Part shown: positions 16,387-24,939 of the stretch, piece by piece | Layout of the letters: the number at the start of each line of letters is the position of its first letter | Position numbering within the stretch: position 1 is the first letter of the stretch | DNA from: Pseudomonas sp. ICMP22404 | Lineage (GTDB): Bacteria; Pseudomonadota; Gammaproteobacteria; Pseudomonadales; Pseudomonadaceae | Length of the DNA: 64,000 bases | NCBI RefSeq assembly: GCF_006227205.1 | Contig: NZ_VCNG01000009.1 | Location: 1-64,000, forward strand | Reading direction: 5' to 3' | Position numbers and translations under genes: made by a program | Notes under the pieces: model-generated | The model's database searches: none | Told to the model about the DNA's origin: nothing | The model's input: only the letters and a program-made list of their open reading frames with translations

Positions 16387-17589
16387 TCAGCCCTGGCGGC
16401 TGGCTTGTGCCAGCGCCCGGGCATTTTGCAGGCGGCGGGTCAGCATGGCTGCGCTCACCACCAACAGTCCGCACAGGCTGATGACCATCGCCATGGGCAC
16501 CGCGGTGCCGTCATGCAATGCCGCCACCAGCGCGGCGGCCCCGGCGGCCACGGAAAACTGCAGGCTTCCCAGCATCGCCGAGGCACTGCCGGCCCGGGCA
16601 CCCTGCCCGTTCATGGCGCAGGCGGACGCGTTGGGAAGAATGCAGCCCAGGCTGGCGATGCAGATGAACAATGGAATCAGCAATGGCCATAGACGTTCGG
16701 GGTGCAAGGCGCTGACGGCCAGGAGGCACAACCCCGCCGTGAAATAGACCCACACTGCACGGCTCAGCAGGAAAGCCGGGCCACGCTTGGACAACAACCG
16801 CGCGTTGACCTGCGCCACCAGGATGAAGCCAGCCGCGTTGGTACCGAACAGCCAGCCGAAGTGTTCGGCCGGTACGCCATAAAGCTTGATGAACACGAAA
16901 GGCGAGCCGGCGATGTAAGCGAACATCCCGGCGATGGCAATCCCGCCCGTCAGGGCATGTCCCAGGAAAACCGAGTCGGTCAGCAGCCTGCCGTACTGGC
17001 GCAACGCCCCCGACAGCGGTGGTCGAGGTACGTGGGCCGGCAGGCTCTCGGGCAGCCACAGGGCCACGGCCGTTGCCGCCATGGCGCTGAACAGGGTCAG
17101 GGCGATGAAAATCGATTGCCAGCCATACAGGTTCACCAGCAACCCGCCAAGCATCGGCGCGAGAATCGGCGCCAGGCCCATCACCAGCATCAACTGCGAG
17201 AACACCTTGGCCGACCCTACCGCATCGCATTTGTCGCTGACCACGGCCCGGGAAATCACCATCCCGGCACATCCACCCAGGGCCTGTACGAAGCGTGCGC
17301 CGATCAGCCATTCAAGGCTCGGCGCGTAGGCGCAGGCCAGGGAGGCCAGGGTGAACAAGCCGACCCCGACCAGCAGTGGAATCCGTCGCCCGAAGCGATC
17401 CGCCACCGGCCCGTAGGCCAGCTGCCCGATGGACAGCCCGAGGAAATAGGCGGCCAGGGTCAGTTGGATATGTTTTTCGTCCGTGCCGAAGGCGGTTGCC
17501 ATGGCCGGGAAGGCAGGCAGGTAGAAGTCGATCGCCAAGGGACCGAAAGCGCTCAAGGCGCCAAGAATCAGAATCGTACGAAGGTTCAT
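16387..17589 (-). CDS. Bcr/CflA-family multidrug efflux MFS transporter
   Basis: A 400-residue drug:proton antiporter with 12 helices. It has the Bcr/CflA motif A (LAYGPVADRFGRRIPLLVG) and the motif C-like segment GGCAGMVISRAVV in helix 5, both characteristic of DHA1 drug exporters. I use the ATG at 17589 (MNLRTILILG); another ATG 6 codons upstream is possible and neither has a strong Shine-Dalgarno. Substrates are unknown; relatives export bicyclomycin, sulfonamides or chloramphenicol. Confidence 0.85.
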   Translation of the reverse strand: MNLRTILILGALSAFGPLAIDFYLPAFPAMATAFGTDEKHIQLTLAAYFLGLSIGQLAYGPVADRFGRRIPLLVGVGLFTLASLACAYAPSLEWLIGARFVQALGGCAGMVISRAVVSDKCDAVGSAKVFSQLMLVMGLAPILAPMLGGLLVNLYGWQSIFIALTLFSAMAATAVALWLPESLPAHVPRPPLSGALRQYGRLLTDSVFLGHALTGGIAIAGMFAYIAGSPFVFIKLYGVPAEHFGWLFGTNAAGFILVAQVNARLLSKRGPAFLLSRAVWVYFTAGLCLLAVSALHPERLWPLLIPLFICIASLGCILPNASACAMNGQGARAGSASAMLGSLQFSVAAGAAALVAALHDGTAVPMAMVISLCGLLVVSAAMLTRRLQNARALAQASRQG

Positions 17590-17682
17590 CGGGCGTCCGT
17601 CGGGCATCAGTCAGCAGCCCGACAGTCTAGCCCTGCCGGGCGCTCTTGAACATTCCGATAGGTCGCTAACGATTAAAAATAT

Positions 17683-17880
17683 TCAAGTGGGGCTGACCTC
17701 GTAGCCTTCTTCCTGGATAACCTCGATCAGGGTGTTGGCCGGCAACGAACTCTGGACCCGGACGGTCTTGGCGCCCAGGTCGATCTGTACATCGGCGGCC
17801 GGATCCCTGGTCTGTACAGCCTGGGTGATGGCCTTGACGCAGTGACCACAGGACATACCCTGGACATTGAAAGTTTGCAT
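17683..17880 (-). CDS. copZ: CopZ-like copper chaperone (HMA domain protein)
   Basis: A 65-residue protein that is a single heavy-metal-associated domain. GMSCGHC gives the Cu(I) ligands Cys11 and Cys14. It probably shuttles Cu(I) to the ATPase CopA encoded 0.7 kb away and to CueR. Its promoter carries its own CueR-type dyad (17913-17943), which places it in the same regulon although it points the other way. Confidence 0.88.
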   Translation of the reverse strand: MQTFNVQGMSCGHCVKAITQAVQTRDPAADVQIDLGAKTVRVQSSLPANTLIEVIQEEGYEVSPT

Positions 17881-17912
17881 CAGGTGACTCCTTGAGAATG
17901 GACGTTGCCGGC

Positions 17913-17943
17913 AGTTTCAAGCTTGCCATCATGGCAAGGTCAA
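17913..17943 (-). promoter_or_regulatory. CueR-type promoter of the copZ-like gene
   Basis: On the minus strand TTGACC (17938-17943) is followed by a 19-bp spacer holding ACCTTGCCATGATGGCAAGC, an almost perfect dyad, and a weak -10 GAAACT (17913-17918). The same layout and nearly the same dyad stand before copA at 18549-18579. Confidence 0.82.
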
Positions 17944-18029
17944 GTTCTGATAAAAACTGCCGGGCTGGCAATTGCCGTCGCGCTCGGCCAAGCTGCCACT
18001 ATCAAGGATTCCACACCGGAGGTTCGGCC

Positions 18030-18413
18030 ATGCGCTGGTCAGCGTTCAGCCTGTTTTGCATGTTAGGTTTATCAGCGATGGCCCCCCAGGCATCGGCCGC
18101 CGGCGAAGATTACGGTGTGCTGATCATTTCCCGGGAACGACTGGAAGTGTCGACGTCCTGCGAGATCGGCATCTACATCCAGGATCAGCTCACCGCCCGG
18201 CTCTTCCAGGAAGACAGCACCTCCTTCAACTTGCCTCCGGGCCAGTTCTCCTTGCGCCTGAAGTTGTTGCCTGGCCAGGCACCGGGTTGCAATCCGGGCA
18301 TGCTCGCACCGGGTTCCCAGGAGATTACGATCAGGGCCGGTGACATCCTGAAATACCGTATCGCCATGAATGAGCAAGGGATGTACCTCAAGCAGGCAGG
18401 GCTCGGTTACTGA
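18030..18413 (+). CDS. Secreted or periplasmic hypothetical protein
   Basis: A 127-residue protein with a clear signal peptide (MRWSAFSLFCMLGLSAMAP, cleavage near QASA-AGEDY). The mature part is beta-rich and holds three Cys, two of which (STSCEIG and APGCNPG) could pair. The ATG follows a CGGAGG Shine-Dalgarno. It lies between the copZ-like gene and copA, but its own upstream region overlaps the copZ promoter only on the opposite strand, so a copper link is unproven. The family resembles small exported Pseudomonas proteins of unknown role. Confidence 0.72.
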   Translation: MRWSAFSLFCMLGLSAMAPQASAAGEDYGVLIISRERLEVSTSCEIGIYIQDQLTARLFQEDSTSFNLPPGQFSLRLKLLPGQAPGCNPGMLAPGSQEITIRAGDILKYRIAMNEQGMYLKQAGLGY

Positions 18414-18429
18414 CCTCACCCGGATCCCT

Positions 18430-18518
18430 TGTGGGAGCGAGCCTGCTCGCGATAGCGGTATATCAGTGAATAACGTGCTGCCTGACAAAACGCTATCGCG
18501 AGCAGGCTCGCTCCCACA
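18430..18518. repeat. Inverted REP doublet (GAGCGAGCCTGCTCGC family)
   Basis: Two facing arms lie between the secreted protein gene and the copA promoter, with the same arms and spacing as at 11410. Confidence 0.9.
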
Positions 18519-18548
18519 AGGATCAGCGAAGGTCTTTTGGATTGGCGC

Positions 18549-18579
18549 TTGACCTTACCAGCATGGCAAGGTTGATCCT
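18549..18579 (+). promoter_or_regulatory. CueR-type promoter of copA-cueR
   Basis: TTGACC (18549-18554), a 19-bp spacer with the dyad ACCTTACCAGCATGGCAAGG at 18552-18572, and a -10 GATCCT (18574-18579). This closely follows the E. coli copA promoter, where CueR-Cu(I) untwists the overlong spacer. The start codon of copA is 30 bp further on. Confidence 0.88.
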
Positions 18580-18608
18580 GTAGTCATTCACTACAGGGAG
18601 CCCGACCC

Positions 18609-21002
18609 ATGTCCGAATCCACCACTTTCGACCTGCCGATTGCCGGCATGACCTGCGCCAGCTGCGCCGGACGGGTCGAGCGGGCCTTGAGTAAAGTCGC
18701 CGGAACCCGTGCCGTCAGTGTGAACCTGGCGACCGAGCAGGCGCGAGTCCAGGCCTCCGAACAGAGCCTGCCAGCCTTGATAGAGGCCGTTGAACAAGCC
18801 GGCTACCATGTTCCTGTCCAAACCCTGGAGCTGAGCATCGGGGGGATGACCTGCGCCTCGTGCGTGGGTCGAGTCGAACGCGCCCTGGGCAAAATCCCCG
18901 GTGTTAACCGCGTCAGCGTCAACCTCGCCAATGAGCGGGCCCACCTCGAACTGCTCGGACAGGTCGATCCGCAAATCCTGATCGATGCGGTGAAACGCGC
19001 GGGCTACGAAGCCAGCGTCTGGCAGACCGAGCAGCCCCATGACACTCAGCCCCATCAGCTGAATCGTGAGCGCCTGATCCTGGCGCTGGCGATCCTGCTG
19101 TCCGTACCCTTGGTGCTGCCGATGCTGCTGCAACCGCTGGGTGTGCACTGGATGCTCCCGGCCTGGGCGCAGTTCGCCCTCGCGACACCGGTGCAATTCA
19201 TCTTCGGTGCGCGCTTCTATGTCGCGGCCTTCAAAGCCGTGCGGGCCGGGGCCGGCAACATGGACCTGCTGGTGGCCCTGGGCACCAGCGCCGGCTACGG
19301 CTTGAGCCTGTATGAATGGGTCATTGCCCGCCCCGGCAGCATGCCGCACCTGTATTTCGAAGCGTCGGCGGTGGTGATTGCCCTGGTCTTGCTGGGCAAA
19401 TACCTGGAAAGCCGCGCCAAGCGCCAGACCGCCAGCGCCATTCGCGCCCTCGAAGCCTTGCGGCCGGAGCGGGCGACCCAGGTGGTCGATGGCGAGGAAA
19501 GGGATGTCGCCATCAGTGCCCTGCGCGTAAACGATCTGGTGCTGGTCAAGCCCGGTGAGCGCTTTCCGGTGGACGGCGAAGTGCTGGAGGGCCAGAGCCA
19601 CGCCGACGAAGCGCTGATCAGCGGCGAGAGCCTGCCGGTGCCCAAACAGCCCGGCGACAAGGTCACCGGTGGCGCCATCAACGGCGAAGGACGCCTGCTG
19701 GTGCGTACCCAGGCCCTCGGCGCCGAAACAGTCCTGGCGCGCATCATCCGCCTGGTGGAAGACGCCCAGGCGGCCAAGGCTCCAATCCAGAAACTGGTTG
19801 ATAAAGTCAGCCAGGTCTTTGTACCGGTGGTGCTGATGCTGGCCTTGGCGACGCTGATCGGCTGGTGGCTTTACGGTGCGCCGCTGGAAACCGCGCTGAT
19901 CAACGCCGTCGCCGTACTGGTGATCGCCTGTCCCTGCGCCCTGGGCCTGGCGACCCCCACGGCGATCATGGCCGGCACGGGCGTGGCGGCGCGCCACGGG
20001 ATCCTGATCAAGGACGCCGAGGCACTGGAACGCGCCCATGAAGTGGATACGGTGGTGTTCGACAAGACCGGAACCCTGACCTCCGGCACGCCGCGCATCG
20101 CTCATTCAAAAGCCCTGGACGGTGACGAAGCCAGGCTGTTGCAAATCGCCGGCGCCCTGCAACGCGGCAGTGAGCACCCCCTCGCCAAAGCCGTGCTGGA
20201 TGCCTGCGCCGAGCATGGCCTGAACGTGCCGGATGTCAGCGACAGCCAGGCCCTGCCCGGACGCGGCATTGCCGGCAACTTCGATGGACGCCGCCTGGCC
20301 CTGGGCAATCGGCGCCTGCTGGATGAGTCGGACCTGGACGCCGGTTCGCTGGCCGAATCGGCGCAGGCCTGGGAAGCTGAAGGCCGGACCTTGTCCTGGC
20401 TGCTTGAACAAGGCGCGACGCCGCGGGTGCTGGGCCTGTTCGCTTTCGGCGACACCCTCAAATCTGGCGCTCTCGCGACCGTGCAAGCCTTGGATGAGCG
20501 CCACATCGCCAGCCACTTGCTCACTGGCGACAACCGGGGCAGCGCCCAGGTGGTGTCCCAGGCCTTGGGAATCGTCAACGTGCACGCCGAAGTGCTGCCA
20601 GGGGACAAGTCCGCCATTGTCCTTGAACTGAAGAAAAACGCCGTGGTGGCGATGGTCGGGGACGGTATCAACGACGCCCCGGCCCTGGCCGCCGCGGACA
20701 TCGGCATCGCCATGGGTGGCGGCACCGACGTGGCGATGCACGCCGCCGGCATCACCCTCATGCGCGGCGACCCGCGACTGGTGCCGGCCGCACTGGACAT
20801 CAGCCGCAAGACCTACGCCAAGATCCGTCAGAATCTGTTCTGGGCATTCGTCTATAACTTGATCGGCATCCCGTTGGCGGCCTTCGGCCTGCTCAACCCG
20901 GTGCTGGCCGGCGCGGCCATGGCGTTGTCGAGCGTCAGCGTGGTGAGCAATGCGTTATTGTTGAAATTCTGGACCCCCGAGCACCTGGAGGACAAACGAT
21001 GA
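18609..21002 (+). CDS. copA: Cu(I)-exporting P1B-type ATPase
   Basis: A 797-residue copper-efflux ATPase of the inner membrane (called cueA in P. putida). Two N-terminal HMA domains carry Cys16/Cys19 and Cys82/Cys85. The membrane metal site is Cys441-Pro-Cys443. The phosphorylation site is DKTGTLT with Asp485, and the hinge is MVGDGINDAPAL. It moves Cu(I) from cytoplasm to periplasm with ATP. It sits under a CueR promoter, and its stop overlaps the start of cueR in ATGA, so efflux pump and sensor are translated together. Confidence 0.96.
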   Translation: MSESTTFDLPIAGMTCASCAGRVERALSKVAGTRAVSVNLATEQARVQASEQSLPALIEAVEQAGYHVPVQTLELSIGGMTCASCVGRVERALGKIPGVNRVSVNLANERAHLELLGQVDPQILIDAVKRAGYEASVWQTEQPHDTQPHQLNRERLILALAILLSVPLVLPMLLQPLGVHWMLPAWAQFALATPVQFIFGARFYVAAFKAVRAGAGNMDLLVALGTSAGYGLSLYEWVIARPGSMPHLYFEASAVVIALVLLGKYLESRAKRQTASAIRALEALRPERATQVVDGEERDVAISALRVNDLVLVKPGERFPVDGEVLEGQSHADEALISGESLPVPKQPGDKVTGGAINGEGRLLVRTQALGAETVLARIIRLVEDAQAAKAPIQKLVDKVSQVFVPVVLMLALATLIGWWLYGAPLETALINAVAVLVIACPCALGLATPTAIMAGTGVAARHGILIKDAEALERAHEVDTVVFDKTGTLTSGTPRIAHSKALDGDEARLLQIAGALQRGSEHPLAKAVLDACAEHGLNVPDVSDSQALPGRGIAGNFDGRRLALGNRRLLDESDLDAGSLAESAQAWEAEGRTLSWLLEQGATPRVLGLFAFGDTLKSGALATVQALDERHIASHLLTGDNRGSAQVVSQALGIVNVHAEVLPGDKSAIVLELKKNAVVAMVGDGINDAPALAAADIGIAMGGGTDVAMHAAGITLMRGDPRLVPAALDISRKTYAKIRQNLFWAFVYNLIGIPLAAFGLLNPVLAGAAMALSSVSVVSNALLLKFWTPEHLEDKR

Positions 21003-21412
21003 ACATCGGCCAAGCGGCGCGCCAGAGCGGGCTGAGCGCGAAGATGATCCGCTACTACGAATCCATCGGATTGCTCAAGGCGGCCCATCGCACCGACAGC
21101 GGCTACCGGATCTACGGCGCCGATGACCTGCACACACTGGCCTTCATCAAGCGCTCCCGGGACCTGGGCTTTTCCCTGGAAGAGGTCGGCAAGCTGCTGA
21201 CCCTCTGGCAGGACCGGCAACGGGCCAGCGCCGACGTCAAGGCCCTGGCCCGGCAACACATCGACGAACTGAACCAGAAAATCCGCGAACTGGCCGAACT
21301 GCGCGACACCCTCCAGGACCTGGTGGAACACTGCCACGGCGACCACCGCCCGGACTGCCCGATCCTCAAGGAACTGGCGTCGGGGTGTTGCAAGGAAACG
21401 GCCAACGCCTGA
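20999..21412 (+). CDS. cueR: Cu(I)-responsive MerR regulator CueR
   Basis: A 137-residue MerR-family copper sensor. The N-terminal HTH begins MNIGQAARQSGLSAKMIRYY. The residues that define Cu(I) selectivity are all present: Ser77, Cys112 and Cys120 (HCHGDHRPDC). A further Cys pair (Cys130, Cys131) lies in the tail. It is translationally coupled to copA by a 4-bp ATGA overlap and should activate both the copA and the copZ-like promoters. Confidence 0.94.
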   Translation: MNIGQAARQSGLSAKMIRYYESIGLLKAAHRTDSGYRIYGADDLHTLAFIKRSRDLGFSLEEVGKLLTLWQDRQRASADVKALARQHIDELNQKIRELAELRDTLQDLVEHCHGDHRPDCPILKELASGCCKETANA

Positions 21413-21470
21413 CACCCAGCTCCCACAGGAATTGGCGGTGAACACGGATGTTCTATTCACCCAAGATCCG

Positions 21471-21827
21471 GGGTGGGAGCGGGCTTGCTCGCGAAGACGG
21501 CGGCACAGTCAACACCCATGCAAGCTGACCCACCGCTATCGCGAGCAGGCTCGCTCCCACAAGGGACTGTGGTGAGTATCGATGGTGTGCCAGCCCCAGA
21601 TCAGGGTGGGAGCGAGCCTGCTCGCGATGGCGGCGGTACAGTCAACATCCATGCAAGCTGACCCACCGCTATCGCGAGCAGGCTCGCTCCCACAAGGGAC
21701 TGTGGTGAGTATCGATGGTGTGCTAGCCCCAGATCAGGGTGGGAGCGAGCCTGCTCGCGAAGACGGCGGCACAGTCAACATCCATGCCAACTGACCCGCC
21801 GCTTTCGCGGGCAAGCCCGCTCCCACA
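21471..21827. repeat. Three tandem 133-bp units, each an inverted REP doublet
   Basis: Units begin at 21471, 21604 and 21737, exactly 133 bp apart. Each holds a forward REP arm, a 40-bp spacer that includes CAGTCAAC and CATGCAAGCTGACC, a reverse REP arm, and a linker ending CAGATCAG. The third unit ends early and its second arm has changed to the GCGGGCAAGCCCGC variant. The rest of the 21413-21920 gap holds a terminator and no gene. Confidence 0.92.
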
Positions 21828-21883
21828 GGGCCTGTGGCAAACCGATAGTCCGTCGACACCGCCGAGCCCCATGGTGGGCTCAC

Positions 21884-21908
21884 AAAAAACCCGGCCTTGG
21901 CCGGGTTT
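21884..21908 (-). terminator. Rho-independent terminator of the RIO-type kinase gene
   Basis: Stem AAACCCGGCC-TT-GGCCGGGTTT at 21887-21908, with a run of T on the minus strand after it (A-run 21884-21889 on plus). It lies 12 bp past the stop of the leftward gene at 21921. Confidence 0.88.
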
Positions 21909-21920
21909 CGGGTCAACCGA

Positions 21921-22814
21921 TTATTGCATCCAGGGCGGAGGCGGTTCTTCGGTTTTGCCGGGGGGAGCGTCGTCCGCCGCGCGTACGGCCTGGCGCCGTT
22001 CCTCGTCGAGGCGAGCGGCCTCGATCTCGCGCATGATCCCGCCGACATCCGCCAGTTCTTCCGACTCGTCGAACTCGCCGGTCAACACGCTGGCCGGATG
22101 CAAGGTGCCCGACTCGTATAGCGCCCACATCTCCTTCGCATACCGAGTGCGCTTGAGCTCCGGTGCAAACCGGCCGAAGTAGGAAGCCATGTTGCCCACG
22201 TCCCGCTCCAGCATGCTGAAGGCATGGTTGTTACCGGCCGCATCCACGGCCTGTGGCAGATCGATGATAACCGGACCTGTCGGGGTGAGCAGCACGTTGA
22301 ACTCCGACAGGTCTCCGTGCACCAGACCGGTACACAACATCAGCACGATCTGGGAGATCAGGAACGCGTGGTATTCACGGGCCTGATCCGGCTCCAGCAC
22401 CACATCGTTCAAGCGCGGTGCGGCATCGCCGTACTCGTCGGCCACCAGCTCCATCAGCAGCACGCCTTCGAGGAAGTCGTACGGTTTGGGCACTCGCACA
22501 CCCGCGTTGGCCAGGCGGAACAGCGCCGCCACTTCGGCGTTCTGCCAGGCATCCTCGGTCTCCTTGCGCCCGAACTTCGAGCCTTTCGCCATGGCGCGGG
22601 CCTGGCGACTGTTGCGGACCTTGCGGCCTTCCTGATACTCGGCCGCCTGACGAAAACTTCGCTTGTTCGCCTCCTTGTAGACCTTGGCGCAACGCAGCTC
22701 ATTGCCGCTGCGCACCACATAAACAGCTGCTTCTTTACCACTCATGAGTGGGCGCAGCACTTCGTCGACCAGACCGTCTTCGATCAGGGGTTCAATGCGT
22801 TTTGGAGTCTTCAT
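21921..22814 (-). CDS. RIO1-like serine protein kinase (PA4780 family)
   Basis: A 297-residue atypical protein kinase. STGKEA-type flexible loop is seen as SGKEAAVYVV; the ATP lysine is in RCAKVYK. The catalytic loop is VHGDLSEFNVLL with the catalytic Asp and Asn, and the metal-binding Asp is in VIIDLPQAVD, the RIO equivalent of DFG. The C-terminal 50 residues are charged and likely disordered. Bacterial members are widespread in Pseudomonas; the targets are unknown. It stands alone with its own terminator. Confidence 0.88.
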   Translation of the reverse strand: MKTPKRIEPLIEDGLVDEVLRPLMSGKEAAVYVVRSGNELRCAKVYKEANKRSFRQAAEYQEGRKVRNSRQARAMAKGSKFGRKETEDAWQNAEVAALFRLANAGVRVPKPYDFLEGVLLMELVADEYGDAAPRLNDVVLEPDQAREYHAFLISQIVLMLCTGLVHGDLSEFNVLLTPTGPVIIDLPQAVDAAGNNHAFSMLERDVGNMASYFGRFAPELKRTRYAKEMWALYESGTLHPASVLTGEFDESEELADVGGIMREIEAARLDEERRQAVRAADDAPPGKTEEPPPPWMQ

Positions 22815-22867
22815 CAGCTTTTATTCTGGGTCCTTTATGACCAAACACGCGAATGACAGCCGTTATA

Positions 22868-22900
22868 CGGCAATCCTTCCTCCACGGGGAGGGGTTGCCG
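22868..22900 (+). other. Strong intergenic hairpin
   Basis: A 15-bp stem with a 3-nt loop, CGGCAATCCTTCCTC against GGGAGGGGTTGCCG. Three pairs are T-G on the plus strand; these would be wobble pairs only in a plus-strand RNA and mismatches in a minus-strand RNA. No plus-strand gene follows for 1 kb. It could be a small RNA or simply a DNA palindrome remnant. Confidence 0.35.
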
Positions 22901-23003
22901 ACCTATGAACCTTCGATGCACACACTGTGCCGATAATCGACCAAGCCGAATCATAGCTGACAGCCGCGACGCCGTTGGCATTTGGATGCGTCTGTATTTG
23001 CGA

Positions 23004-23030
23004 CAAAATTTACGCCGGGCTGAAACCCGG
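23004..23030 (-). terminator. Possible terminator of the AraC gene
   Basis: On the minus strand a short stem CCGGG-TTTCAG-CCCGG is followed after 5 bases by a short T-run, starting 10 bp past the AraC stop codon. The stem is only 5 bp. Confidence 0.35.
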
Positions 23031-23039
23031 TGAGCGGAT

Positions 23040-23831
23040 TCAGGGCTTGAACAACTCCCCCGGCGTAACCCCGAACATCCCCTTGAACGCCGCGATAAAA
23101 GCCGACGTGGAATCGTACCCACACGACAGCGCCGCACCGGTCACGCTCTCGCCATCCTCCAGCAATCTCAGTGACGACAGCAACCGCATGCGCTGACGCC
23201 AGGCACGAAAGCTCAGGCCGGTTTCACGCTGGAACAGGCGCATCAGGGTTTTTTCCGAGGTGCCCATTCGTTCGGCCCACATTTGCAGGGTAACGTTCCG
23301 CTCAGGTTGTTCGATCAACTCGTTACACAACCCCAGCAGCCGATCGTGCCGTGGCAACGGCAGGGAGAAGCCCACTTCCGGCAGCAACGCCAACTGATCC
23401 AGCAACACCTGCACCAGCCGTGCCTCTTGCGTATCGCCCTGTGGATAATCGGCCGGCCACTGACAAAACGCCTTGATCAACTCCCGGGCCAGCGGCGTGA
23501 CCTCCAGCACCCGGCAGCGATCATCGGCCCATGGGCAACTGTCGCGGTGGATATACAGGCTGCGCATTTCCGCCCGCATCGATGTCACGACCTGATGCTC
23601 CAGGTCCGCCGGGATCCAGATGCCCCACTGCGGCGGCGCGAAGAAACTGCCGGCGGCGGTGTGCACGCCGAGAACGCCACTGATGGCGTAGGAAAACTGC
23701 ACCCAGTCATGCCGATGGGCCTGGGTCCACGAACCGGCGCTCAAGCTCTCGACACGGGCATACAACGGCCTGGGCAGTTGCGTCAGGTCAGGAATACGAC
23801 GTTCGAGCTGCTGATGTCCGTTAGTCGGCAT
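23040..23831 (-). CDS. AraC-family regulator
   Basis: A 263-residue protein. An N-terminal cupin domain (HDWVQFSYAISGVLGVHTAAG, key His and Gly residues) is followed by a C-terminal double HTH of AraC/XylS type at about 160-258 (RMGTSEKTLMRLFQRETGLS and CGYDSTSAFIAAFKGMFGVTPGE segments). It is divergent from the SBF-type transporter gene at 23911 (79-bp gap) and probably regulates it. Confidence 0.87.
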   Translation of the reverse strand: MPTNGHQQLERRIPDLTQLPRPLYARVESLSAGSWTQAHRHDWVQFSYAISGVLGVHTAAGSFFAPPQWGIWIPADLEHQVVTSMRAEMRSLYIHRDSCPWADDRCRVLEVTPLARELIKAFCQWPADYPQGDTQEARLVQVLLDQLALLPEVGFSLPLPRHDRLLGLCNELIEQPERNVTLQMWAERMGTSEKTLMRLFQRETGLSFRAWRQRMRLLSSLRLLEDGESVTGAALSCGYDSTSAFIAAFKGMFGVTPGELFKP

Positions 23832-23910
23832 TGATTGGCCTTATGTCGCAAGACGACTGTCAGGACCGACGTTAGGCTAAGTCACCTCTTCTGACAACCT
23901 GCGGTGCCCT

Positions 23911-24939
23911 ATGGCTATTTTCAGACACCTCAAGCGCATGGTGACCGACTGGTTCCTGTGCGGCATGTTGCTCGCCACATTGCTGGCGTATTTCTTCCCG
24001 GGCTTTGGCGCCACCGGCGGCGCCATGCATGCCGAGTGGGTCGTCAATATCGGCATCTTCGTGGTGTTTTTCCTGCACGGGGTCAACCTGTCCGGCGAAC
24101 AGATCCGGCACGGCCTGAAGAACACCCGGCTGCACGTGATGGTGCAGGTGTTTACCTTCGTCGTGTTCCCCTTGATCTGGCTCGCCAGCAACAAGCTGCT
24201 GGGCAGTCATGTGCCGTCACTGCTGATGCTGGGGTTCTTTTACCTGTGTGCCCTGCCCTCGACCATTTCCTCCTCGGTGGCTCTCACCGGCAGTGCAGGG
24301 GGTAACGTGCCAGCGGCGATTCTCAACGCGAGCCTGTCCAGCGTGCTGGGGGTATTCCTGACACCGCTGCTGGTCAGTCTCGTGGTCGGTCGCGGCGATG
24401 GTGGTATCGACCTGGGTTCGACCCTGCTCGATCTGTGCCTGATGTTGCTGCTGCCGCTGGTACTCGGGCAGTTTCTGCGGCGCTGGCTGGCCGGTTTTTT
24501 CGGCCGCTACAAACGCTACACCAGCATCATCGACAAGCTGGTGATCCTGCTGCTGGTCTACGCAGCGTTCTGCAATTCCATGGTGTCCGGGATCTGGCAA
24601 CAGCAAGGCAACGGTGTGCTGCTCAGTGCCGTGCTCGGCAGCGCCGTGCTGCTGGCAATCATCCTCTGGATGACCACCCGCACCGCCCGTACCCTGGGGT
24701 TCGACAACGCCGATGAAATCGCCGCGGTGTTCTGTGCCAGCAAGAAATCCCTGGCCGCCGGGGTGCCGATGGCGGCGCTGATCTTCGGCAACAACCCAGG
24801 CCTGGGGCTGATCCTGCTGCCGATCATGATCTACCACCCGATGCAGTTGATCGTCTGCTCGATCCTGGCCGAGCGGTACGCCAGCCGTCAGCGAGCGTCG
24901 GTCACCCGGCAGAACGAAACGCTGCTCAACGCTCGATAA
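23911..24939 (+). CDS. Bile acid:sodium symporter-like (SBF) membrane transporter
   Basis: A 342-residue protein with about ten membrane helices and the SBF-like fold: LCALPSTISSSVALTGSAGGN in the core unwound helix and the CASKKSLAAGVPMA segment in the opposite repeat. Relatives transport sodium with organic anions, but this DUF4137-type group has no settled substrate. Controlled probably by the divergent AraC protein. The 3' end overlaps the convergent thiolase gene by 14 bp. Confidence 0.85.
   Translation: MAIFRHLKRMVTDWFLCGMLLATLLAYFFPGFGATGGAMHAEWVVNIGIFVVFFLHGVNLSGEQIRHGLKNTRLHVMVQVFTFVVFPLIWLASNKLLGSHVPSLLMLGFFYLCALPSTISSSVALTGSAGGNVPAAILNASLSSVLGVFLTPLLVSLVVGRGDGGIDLGSTLLDLCLMLLLPLVLGQFLRRWLAGFFGRYKRYTSIIDKLVILLLVYAAFCNSMVSGIWQQQGNGVLLSAVLGSAVLLAIILWMTTRTARTLGFDNADEIAAVFCASKKSLAAGVPMAALIFGNNPGLGLILLPIMIYHPMQLIVCSILAERYASRQRASVTRQNETLLNAR

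Noticed and set aside
21473..21794. Short frames inside the REP array encoding GSEPARDGG-like peptides
   Set aside because: They are translations of the repeated palindromes and recur wherever the repeat occurs.
21471..21827. Possible CRISPR array
   Set aside because: The regular period is 133 bp, the repeats are inverted REP arms and the spacers are nearly identical, which is opposite to a CRISPR array; no cas genes are present.
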